NCBI GenBank assembly: GCA_031267005.1
Contig: JAIRZX010000663.1
Location: 1-33,621 of the forward strand
DNA length: 33,621 nt
Reading direction: 5' to 3'
From: Deltaproteobacteria bacterium
GTDB lineage: Bacteria > Desulfobacterota > Desulfarculia > Adiutricales > Adiutricaceae
Shown: positions 25,676-33,621 of the stretch, in pieces
Position numbering within the stretch: position 1 is the first letter of the stretch
Layout of the letters: each line of letters opens with the position of its first letter
Translations under genes and position numbers: made by a program
Notes under the pieces: generated by a model
Databases searched by the model: none
Told to the model about the DNA's origin: nothing
What the model saw: the letters and a program-made list of their open reading frames with translations, nothing else

Positions 25676-26659
25676 CTACGGAGCGTGATGCAACGCCATC
25701 AGAGGCGCCGCGTGCTTCAATCCGACGCTCACATACAGCGAAAGCGCGGGCAGGTTCCAAGAGGCGGTCTCGACGGAAAGAGTCCTTGCCCCCTTCCCGT
25801 AGAGCAACGCGGAGAGCTGCGACAGGAGAAGCTTGCCCAAACCTTGGCCCCGGCGGGACTCTGCCACGTGGAGGATGGTCAAATACGCCCTCTGCCCGCT
25901 CACCGTTCCCACGGCCAATCCAACCGGGACGTTAAGCCGCGTGTCCATGGCCACCAAAGAGGGGCAGGACTTGGAGGCCAGATCCCTTTCCGCTACCATG
26001 CGCCAGAGCCTGCCGGAGAAGTCCTCCGGAAGAAAAGGCCCATGGAGGTGGTGCCCGTCGTAAAAAAGGTCCCCCAGGTGGTCCAGGATTGCCTTGGCGT
26101 CCTCCTCGCCGCCCGGCTTTAGCTGCACTCCAGCTATTTTGCACGGCCTCAAGGGCTCCTCGGGAGTGGCTATGGGCCCCTCCAGACAGGTGGTCACCTC
26201 CGCCACCCGGAAGCCCACGTCAGCGAAGCCCCTTAGAACCGCCGGATCGTGGGAGGTCTTGACCGACACGAATTTCACCCCCCGACTTCGGGCTATCTGA
26301 AGAGCCTTCGAGGCCATAGTCCCGGTCTTCCGCTGTCTGCCGTCGGGATCCGGATCCACCAGGAAGGGCCCCTGCAGGACGGCGGACCCGTAACCCAAAA
26401 GCTCAGTCTCCAGGATCCTGGCGCGGTAAAGGAGGAGCCCCCTCGCCGGGTAGCTGTCTTCCGCCCAGACCACCTGGGCTTTGCCGTCGGCCACCAGCAT
26501 CGAGGCTTCCCGTACCTGCCCCGGGTCCATATGCGGCGTCCACAGCGAATACGGGGGCGGAAGCGTCCTCTGCTCGCGGGATATGAGCGTGAGAGTCGCG
26601 GCGAGTATCCTCGCGGAAGCCTCGTTTTTGGCGCGGGCCGCCTGCTTAGGAGAGCTCAC
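25676..26659 (-). CDS. GNAT-family N-acetyltransferase (WecD/RffC-like layout)
   Basis: C-terminal GQRAYLTILHVAESRRGQGLGKLLLSQLSALLYGKGARTLSVETASWNLPALSLYVSVGLK is the GNAT acetyl-CoA site. GTGA overlap with the upstream gene. Confidence 0.85.
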   Translation of the reverse strand: MSSPKQAARAKNEASARILAATLTLISREQRTLPPPYSLWTPHMDPGQVREASMLVADGKAQVVWAEDSYPARGLLLYRARILETELLGYGSAVLQGPFLVDPDPDGRQRKTGTMASKALQIARSRGVKFVSVKTSHDPAVLRGFADVGFRVAEVTTCLEGPIATPEEPLRPCKIAGVQLKPGGEEDAKAILDHLGDLFYDGHHLHGPFLPEDFSGRLWRMVAERDLASKSCPSLVAMDTRLNVPVGLAVGTVSGQRAYLTILHVAESRRGQGLGKLLLSQLSALLYGKGARTLSVETASWNLPALSLYVSVGLKHAAPLMALHHAP

Positions 26660-28038
26660 TTCAACATCTCCCCTTCAGCCGAGCGCCGAAGAAGGGCGAG
26701 TTGGCCGCCCTGGGCGGAGGAGCCCGTGCGGCCGCTCCCGTCACCCACCTCCGGCCGCTCTTTCCCGATTCCGATATCTCCGCCCCGTACCGTCGTTGCC
26801 TCGCCCCTCCCGGCGGCACGGGCTGGCACGGCCCCCTTCGCGGCCGGGACCCCATGGGCTGCCCTTGTCCCGTTCGCGGCCGCAACCCCATTGGCGGCCC
26901 CGCCCCCCTTCCCAGCCCCTGCCCCGGCCACATGTACTGTCCCGCCTCCATTCACGGCCGCTGCCCCGCATCCTTTCACGGCCGTTGCCCCATGTACTGC
27001 CCCGCATCCCTTCACGGCCGCGTCCACATGGGCGGAATTAGGCTCCACAGCCGTCTCAGCAAGCCCAATGGCTTTTTTGAAGAGGTCGTACTTAGTGGTG
27101 TTGTGGTAGCAGTTCCGGCAGACTGGCGATCCTTCATGGCCTAGAGCCCGTCCCACAAGCATCCTCTGAGCCTCCAGACGGGGATGCCTCCAGGCCTCGG
27201 AGAGGCTCATCTCCCCGAAGCGGCCGACGGTATGGCATTCGCGCCCCTCGGAGTCCTGGCCGCAAAACTGGATCGAGCCGTCGTACTTCACCTCCAAAGC
27301 CAGGAAGACGTCCACGCACCTGCCCCTCACTAGGCCGGAGGACTGGCGGTCGAGGTACGGCCTGGCTTCTTCGGTTTCAGAGACGAAGTTTAGGCTGGTG
27401 AGATCGATTGCAACCTTGTCCACGCTCTCAAGCCACCTGTCGGCGAAGGCGTCCGGGTCGCGGCCCTTCAGTTCGGTCGCCAAAACAGAGGTCAATATGC
27501 TCAAAAATGGCCTGGCCTCCGACCCCCGCCTCTCCGACGCCATGAGGATCCTGCTTTCGGTATCATGCCAACGGGCTCCGCGGCGGTTGAACTCGTACTG
27601 TTCCCCGTCAAGCCCTTGGAGGGAGAACTGCAGGTCGTCCAGCCCGATGTCCAAGAATAGGTCGAAGAGCTTCGGCGTCAAGGCAAGGGAGTTGGTGTAG
27701 ATCTTGAGCTTGAGCCCCCTTTTCTTGGCCTCGGAGGCGATCTCTCCGATGCGGGGGTGCAGGAGCGGCTCCCCCCACCCCGTGAAACGCACCGCCGCGC
27801 CGGGGTACCCGGCGGCCTCCGAGAAGATCTCCCTTGCCATGCCGGGATCCATGTGACCCTGCGGCCTGGCCGACAGCCTCCTTGAGCAGAACAGGCAGTC
27901 CAGCTGGCAAGTGTTAGTAAGCTCCAGGTTTATCCAGAACGGGAACTCGCCGGGAGGATCATAGTCTTGAAGCCAGCCCCTGGAGCTGAAGATATAATGG
28001 AAGGGGTCGCTCTCGGGCCCCCGGCGGTAGCGCAACAA
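26656..28038 (-). CDS. Radical SAM protein with SPASM-like C-terminal cysteines and a Gly/Ala-rich repeat tail
   Basis: INLELTNTCQLDCLFCSRR (CX3CX2C), AVRFTGWGEPLLHP (GGE-like motif), and Cys at VRGRC, IQFCGQDSEGREC and VCRNCYHNT. Tail AAVKGCGAVHGATAVKGCGAAAVNGGG. Confidence 0.9.
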   Translation of the reverse strand: MLRYRRGPESDPFHYIFSSRGWLQDYDPPGEFPFWINLELTNTCQLDCLFCSRRLSARPQGHMDPGMAREIFSEAAGYPGAAVRFTGWGEPLLHPRIGEIASEAKKRGLKLKIYTNSLALTPKLFDLFLDIGLDDLQFSLQGLDGEQYEFNRRGARWHDTESRILMASERRGSEARPFLSILTSVLATELKGRDPDAFADRWLESVDKVAIDLTSLNFVSETEEARPYLDRQSSGLVRGRCVDVFLALEVKYDGSIQFCGQDSEGRECHTVGRFGEMSLSEAWRHPRLEAQRMLVGRALGHEGSPVCRNCYHNTTKYDLFKKAIGLAETAVEPNSAHVDAAVKGCGAVHGATAVKGCGAAAVNGGGTVHVAGAGAGKGGGAANGVAAANGTRAAHGVPAAKGAVPARAAGRGEATTVRGGDIGIGKERPEVGDGSGRTGSSAQGGQLALLRRSAEGEMLK

Positions 28039-28879
28039 CTTTTTAACGGCCCCTTCCTGGCTCGAGGCGCTGCCGCGGGCCTAAGGTTTTCCCCGCCCTG
28101 GCGGCTTAATCGACCTCAGCCGCCTTGCTTGCGAAGGCGTCGCCCGCCATGGCCCTAGAAAACGGTTCACGTGAAAGTCCCGGCCTTTCCGGGCCACTTG
28201 GACATGATATCACACACTCCCCCCACTTGAAGCCAAATCAACGGCCCCTGGCCCTGGCTCGGAGACATTTACGGCTTAGCCGGAACGGACGGCATGGCGG
28301 TAACTCCGGACAGCTTCGACGCCAGCTTTGTCTCCCAGTCCGCGCCTCCCCGCCTTATCTCCCCTAAGGAGTTTCCTAAGGATGTTTCGCTTCAGACGCT
28401 ACCGTGCTTAATACGAAGGGGGGCAGAGCACGCTCAACCAGGGGCGCGAAAAAACCAGCCATGGATAGTAACGTCCTAAATGCCAATCCATGGCTTAACT
28501 GGCAACCGAGCCTGGCAAAGCGCGTGAGATCTGCGGGAGTTTGCCCCGGCAATTATAATATTTTTTTTGCGGGAGGTTACGAAAATCCATATTTAAATGT
28601 TCGCCAGTTATATAAATCACGATAGTGCCTGAATTTTACCACCTTTCTCATGACTTACTTCTGAAAGATCGTAAAGCGGTTGTCGTGTTGCAGTCCAGCT
28701 ACCTGGTGAAACCATAATTATTCGGCGAAATCATGCTGTTACTCTTAGTTCCCCCAGTCTTTCGCTAAATTGACCTTTTATATGCCCAAGATGCAGACGG
28801 CATCGATCATTATTCATGACACTGTGGACTCCGTAAACCAATTCGGAAATAATATATTAACCAGCATCTAAAATGCCTA

Positions 28880-28918
28880 AAAGGCGCCCTCCCGGTTAAC
28901 CTTAACCGGTAGGGCGCC
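28880..28918 (-). terminator. Strong stem-loop with short U tract, downstream of the TonB-dependent receptor
   Basis: GGCGCCCT(c)CCGGTTAA cc TTAACCGG(t)AGGGCGCC. On the minus strand it is followed by TTTT. Confidence 0.65.
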
Positions 28919-29293
28919 TCCAATCTGAAACCGGCAGGGCTCCTTCAATCAGGTGTCAATTGCATGGTGGTGTCGCCTGAGTATTTGAGAGCAAAGCTAC
29001 GAAAATCGGGCAACGCTTCCCGGAACCAATTATAAAGCCCGTAAGGGAGCCCTGGGCATACCCGCCTTATTGGGCCAGTTCGACATAGTTTGAAATGGAA
29101 CAAAAAAAAATGTCCGTTCCCCGTCGACGGGAATCAGATAGTCTTTGGGGACCTATTTTAAATTACCTGTGTTTCTTTTTGGACTTGCCATGAAACGGCA
29201 TGATCCGGTATCATGGCTGTTACTCGGCAAGGGTAAGCGTTTCGTTCCGCCGAAATCAATTTTGCATAACAAGAGAAAACGCTGTAGCCCCCG

Positions 29294-31393
29294 CTAGAAG
29301 TCCATTTGCATAGTGAGATGAACGGTCGTGGGAGGTACAGCCCAGTAAAGGAAGTATCCTTGGGCGTTGGGAACTCCTTGCCTTGGCCTGTCGTTTTTCG
29401 CGTTTAAGACATCAAGGGACAGCTTGTACTTTTCATTGAATCTGTAACTCGCTTGTAAATCCAGACGTCCGTAATCCTCTCCTCGGTAAAACGGATTAAC
29501 TGCTTGCGCCGGATTGTCTTGCAACATGATATCGGAGTTCCAGTTGTACCTCGCCCTTGCTCCGAACCCTTCTGGAGGGGAATAGGCGACCTCGGCGTTC
29601 ATAATGTGGCGTGGCACCCGAGTAACCCTTCTACCTTCCAAGCGACGTTCAGCCACGTTAGTGACCGTCCTGGCGTCCTGGTAGCTGTAGTCGGCGTAAA
29701 CTGTTAAATGATCAAAGGGAGTTATCCTCACGTATGATTCGAATCCTTTACGCCTGGTGCTGCCTGAATTCTCAAGAGCGTTGGTAGCATTATTGAGTTG
29801 GACGTCGTCCGAAGTTTCGGCAAGGTAGACTGCTGAACCAAGCTCTAACCAATCCAGGGGATTTGCTCGGAAACCCAGCTCGTATTGTTCTCGAATTGTC
29901 GGCTTCAGTTGATGCATGGTGAAATACTGGATATTGTTTATCCCTGGAAGATTAAACCCCTTGCCGTAGTTTGCATACAATGAAAGACTTTCAAATGGCT
30001 CGAACAGTATCCCTATCTTAGGGCTGAATATCTCAAGCGTCTTCCCGGAAAAGTGCTGGTTCTGCTGATTCGGGTTTGTACCGTGCTCTGGTCCTGTATC
30101 TATGGAACCCCATATCCGATCGTACCGTCCTCCTACGCGCATCTTGAGGGTGTCAGTAATTTGATAATTCAACTCACCGAAAAGTGACCATGTATGCAAG
30201 TTAACTAGCGTATCGGTAAAATGATCGAAATGCTTGTTTCCGAACGAATAATAGGTATGCCACTGGTCCCGCTTCTGTTTTTCCGTCAGGTAATCTGTGC
30301 CGATCGTAAAACTGAGCTCGTGCCCTCCGAAGACTTGGGAACGTTGGTTATACGAGATCCCTGTTCCGTAGGCTGTCCTTTTGCCAACCTGATCGTCTCC
30401 TGTTTCAGTCGTGATAGGTATTGGTGATGTGTAAGGATAACCTGCTGGCCATCCGAAATAGGCCATGTTGTTTTCTAGTTTTGTCGCAAAAAAATAAAAA
30501 CTGACCTGTGAATCTTTGTTCAGGAAATAATTTACAAAAAACCTCGCGTCGTACCGATCGCGGTGTCCTCCATTAAGGTTGCCTTCCCCAGACCCGTCGT
30601 CCCAGGCAAGCTTAGGATCGAGCCAGCTTGCTGACCGTTCTCCCTCGTCCCACTTCCCTGAAGCGGCCCTCAGGTTAAGACTCAACTCTAAATCCGGCGA
30701 AACGTCGTAAGTCCATCTTCCCGAAAAATTAAACCGGTTAATCTTGGTGTTATTTTGCCATCCGTCATCGTGGAAGACCTGAAAAGCGTAGACATGGTGA
30801 AGATTCCCGTCGTCCCTCGCTATTAATCCCTGAGCGTCGACCGAGTTGAAAGACCCGTAGCGCAACTGGAACCTTGTAATATTGCCCCTTTTGATACCCT
30901 GGAATGCAGCGGTCCCGGCTCCGTTTCCCCTCCCGTAGAGGGCGGAAACAGGTCCCTTGATAATCTCCGCCGATTCGATTTCGAGGGGAATGAGCACCGT
31001 GGTGTCGGCATAATTATCGGCGTGGCCACCGTCGTTTAGTGGAATCCCGTCATAGTAGAAGCCGATGTCGCCTCCGTGACCTCCTGAAAATCCCCTGATC
31101 ATAACATTGCCAACTGTTCCCTGCTGGCCGTATTCTGAAAAATTAACCCCCGGGGCCAACATCAGGACGTGCTGCATGGTATGGTAAACTCGATCGATTA
31201 TGTCCTTGTTTTCGATTACGACCGCGCTGGTGCTCTGCAACTCCTCACGCCTTATGGTGCTTCTGACCTCGATCTCTGCTATATCGTAACTCCCGGTTTG
31301 AGCGATCGACGAAGCTTCGATAAATCCGGAAACCATCACCGCAAGTGCCGCGATAATAATATGCTGGCTTAAAATTTTTACTTCTCTTTTCAA
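29294..31393 (-). CDS. TonB-dependent outer-membrane receptor
   Basis: Plug: IAEIEVRSTIRREELQSTSAVVIENKDIIDRVYHTMQHVLMLAPGVNFSEYGQQGTVGNVMIRGFSGGHGGDIGFYYDGIPLNDGGHADNY...AEIIKGPVSALYGRGNGAGTAAFQ. C-terminal barrel ends VHLTMQMDF. TTG start at 31393 with AGGAG 7 nt upstream, then a signal peptide. Confidence 0.93.
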   Translation of the reverse strand: MKREVKILSQHIIIAALAVMVSGFIEASSIAQTGSYDIAEIEVRSTIRREELQSTSAVVIENKDIIDRVYHTMQHVLMLAPGVNFSEYGQQGTVGNVMIRGFSGGHGGDIGFYYDGIPLNDGGHADNYADTTVLIPLEIESAEIIKGPVSALYGRGNGAGTAAFQGIKRGNITRFQLRYGSFNSVDAQGLIARDDGNLHHVYAFQVFHDDGWQNNTKINRFNFSGRWTYDVSPDLELSLNLRAASGKWDEGERSASWLDPKLAWDDGSGEGNLNGGHRDRYDARFFVNYFLNKDSQVSFYFFATKLENNMAYFGWPAGYPYTSPIPITTETGDDQVGKRTAYGTGISYNQRSQVFGGHELSFTIGTDYLTEKQKRDQWHTYYSFGNKHFDHFTDTLVNLHTWSLFGELNYQITDTLKMRVGGRYDRIWGSIDTGPEHGTNPNQQNQHFSGKTLEIFSPKIGILFEPFESLSLYANYGKGFNLPGINNIQYFTMHQLKPTIREQYELGFRANPLDWLELGSAVYLAETSDDVQLNNATNALENSGSTRRKGFESYVRITPFDHLTVYADYSYQDARTVTNVAERRLEGRRVTRVPRHIMNAEVAYSPPEGFGARARYNWNSDIMLQDNPAQAVNPFYRGEDYGRLDLQASYRFNEKYKLSLDVLNAKNDRPRQGVPNAQGYFLYWAVPPTTVHLTMQMDF

Positions 31394-31961
31394 CCAATAT
31401 CTCCTTTTCATGGCGTCGCCGCGCCAATCTCTCGGCTTTCTGATTAAAAAATTCTCCCGAGATGATTTATCAGGCATACTTCCTCTGATGCCTTGCCGAT
31501 ACGAACATAATCTTGAAACAGCTCTCGCTATCCTTCCCAGGATGCCATCCCGCTGCCACCGCTCTCCGTACAGAACATGAGATACCGGCACACTGTTTTA
31601 ATTCTCACCCAGGGCTTTCCAGCCATATTCAGAATGGAGTTGCTCATATTACGCAGTACGCCCTACGCCAAGAGCCAGTTTCCAATACACGTTTACCTGG
31701 TTTAATCTCCTCTAACTCATCCAGCGCGTCTGTATCACCGGACGCCTTCCCCGAGGCCGCAGATGCGTCCGCCACCTGAAGACGTAGACATAGCCGTTCC
31801 TAATTTCCGACCCGGCCTGCCGGTCTGCTTAGCGGCGTAAGGACAGACATCAGACGGCCCTCTTCTTTCAAAAAAATATTCATCGGCTCGCCCATTGCCG
31901 CTGATTTCTCTCGTCCGCTAGCGTTTCCGCATGTTGCACCTCACGGCCTTCCTCCCCTGTT

Positions 31962-32008
31962 CAAAAAAAAAGCCGCCTGGAAGAACTTAACAAGTCCTTC
32001 CAGGCGGC
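31962..32008 (-). terminator. Rho-independent terminator
   Basis: On the minus strand GCCGCCTGGAAGGActtgttaagtTCTTCCAGGCGGC is followed by TTTTTTTTT. Confidence 0.85.
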
Positions 32009-32061
32009 CTTCATGAACCGTGATTTCCGATTATTCCCGGAGCGATGTTATCGAATCGCAG

Positions 32062-32080
32062 AAAAACGCGCTTCAGCGCG
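32062..32080 (-). terminator. Small stem-loop with U5
   Basis: On the minus strand CGCGCTGAAGCGCG is followed by TTTTT. Confidence 0.45.
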
Positions 32081-33251
32081 AATATGGAAAAAGACTGCCT
32101 GATCCCGGCGGACGGGCACAAGAACGCCGACACCGTCCCAGAGAAACGGCGCGAGCGCGGTTAGGATGACTGGATTGCCAATCGTTCCGGCGCGGAGCCT
32201 CTTTCAGGCGGAACTTGGAAATACGTCTTTTTTAAAGTGGGCCTTCGAGACCCCCTACGGATTTTTCCAAGACTACAGCAACTCTCTTCCAGTGTCAAGC
32301 AAATCTTATAGTTCGGTAGCCACGCAAATCCAATGCCACCTACTAATATCCTTATTTTATTTCATCTTAGCAATATACTTGAATTTCCACGTATAATCAC
32401 TTGCTTGAATTTCCTCTTATCTTCACTAATCCGCACCTATCATTAACTGAATTAATAATATTTAACTTGACTGGCGGTCCTCGATCTGAAGGCTTGGTTC
32501 TGGGATGCAACTTAGTCTTTCCCGGTAGTACGGTCCGAGGAGCGAAAACATGGCCGGGGAGATTCTCCTCCCAAGACCATTCCCGCTTCTTTCCTCAGAA
32601 GAGTCAGGACGGTATCGGCGTCAATGCCCAGCGAACCGCCCTCGACAAGGCCTGAAGAACGGACTAGTCGTCTAGCGGAGCCGCGTCATTCCCTCATCTT
32701 CATTTGGCGCAAGCGCTTTCAAAAATATAGTGCCTATTCCATTTTCTAGACGTTCAACCGTCTTCAGTAGATTTCAATTCGAGACGGCGTCTTCGATGGC
32801 TCATTGCCTCAGTCCGGAGGGTGGGTTTAGCCATTCCCATGAAATCCCCGCGTCTGTTTCCGTTCCTCCTAGAGTTCGTCCTTCTGAACCACGCCGCCTA
32901 CCAACTTCCAGTCATTTTCGGCAACAGGTTCCAATTACTTTATAGGCCTGCCGCGCGGGCCCTGAGGAGCGGCCGCAGACGACTTGAACGTCCGCCCCTG
33001 CCCTCTCCCCGCAACTGACTGCCCTAAACCGACTCGGAGACTCCTGGCAAATCACGAGCGAACTCAGATCGCCGCTTGCAATCCGTTCCCGCTAATCTCC
33101 CCCCACCATTAATCCGCCAGATGATTCGCAAGGGAGGCCCAAACGACCATCCGGTCACCACTATTTCCACCCCCCCCGCTCGCCATATTGGCCACCCCCG
33201 CGCTCGCCGCAACCCAATTCAGAATCGGCCAGGAAAATCTCCAGCGAGACG

Positions 33252-33289
33252 AAAAACGGCCGGTCCCCCCTCGAAAAAGGACCGGCCGT
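33252..33289 (-). terminator. Rho-independent terminator
   Basis: On the minus strand ACGGCCGGTCC ... GGACCGGCCGT is followed by TTTTT. It implies a minus-strand transcript entering from the right edge. Confidence 0.7.
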
Positions 33290-33621
33290 AACCTCTCTAC
33301 TGTTCCCTAACCTGAACCGGAGAAGGCCTCCGCCGCAGGACGAAGCCCAGCGGCCTCGTCCCGCGGCGCGGGGGGCATGAATCCCCCCGGGGCGCCCCCT
33401 TCTGGCGCCCGCGGCCCCCTGCGGCCTAGAAGCCGCGCGCGACGGGCGCTCCCGGAGAGCCCCTATTCCCTCCGTGAGCGTTACCGGCCCGCGCGGCCTT
33501 TTGCCGCCAGGCGGGGGACGGCCTTCCGCGGCCCGTTCTAGGGCCCTCTTCCTTTTGCCGGGCGGCCGCCCGGCCCCTGGGATCAGTCCCGGAGGGGGCC
33601 GGACAGCCCTTCCGCTCTCCG

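Noticed and set aside
26249-27109. 286-aa plus-strand ORF
   Set aside because: Antisense to the GNAT and radical SAM genes; no recognisable motif.
1-33621. tRNA or rRNA genes
   Set aside because: Scanning for T-loop (GGTTCRANYCC) and rRNA landmarks by eye gave no convincing hit; a tRNAscan/Infernal run would be decisive.

Overview
This is a high-GC bacterial window; its style suggests an anaerobic deltaproteobacterium-like lineage, but I have not verified the taxonomy. Left arm, minus strand: a C5-cytosine DNA methyltransferase running off the left edge (missing from the ORF track), a repeat-bearing hypothetical, an Fe-S fumarase/tartrate dehydratase beta subunit without an adjacent alpha, a bacteriohemerythrin with a repeat tail, and an ISNCY-like transposase-derived ORF that seems to lack a catalytic Asp. 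Centre, plus strand: an overlapping HIT - mutS - amiC-type amidase cluster, an Ada/AraC/AlkA fusion, an overlapping O6-alkylguanine methyltransferase gene, an ABM-domain protein with a duplicated start, and a DUF1638 protein. Right arm: two AT-rich, nearly ORF-free stretches flank a 931-aa protein on the minus strand. That protein is built from about seven divergent copies of the IS630-transposase N-terminal helix-turn-helix, plus two copies of the second IS630 HTH, an acidic linker and a poly-Ser tract, with no DDE catalytic domain. Upstream of it are two clusters (4+3) of about 30-bp-spaced AT-rich repeats and a 221-bp MITE-like element with 19/21-bp inverted repeats bounded by TA. Then come a radical-SAM/SPASM + GNAT pair and a TonB-dependent receptor. 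A recurring theme is short tandem-repeat expansion inside otherwise ordinary housekeeping proteins. The best candidate for something undescribed is the multi-HTH protein with its flanking iteron/MITE region.
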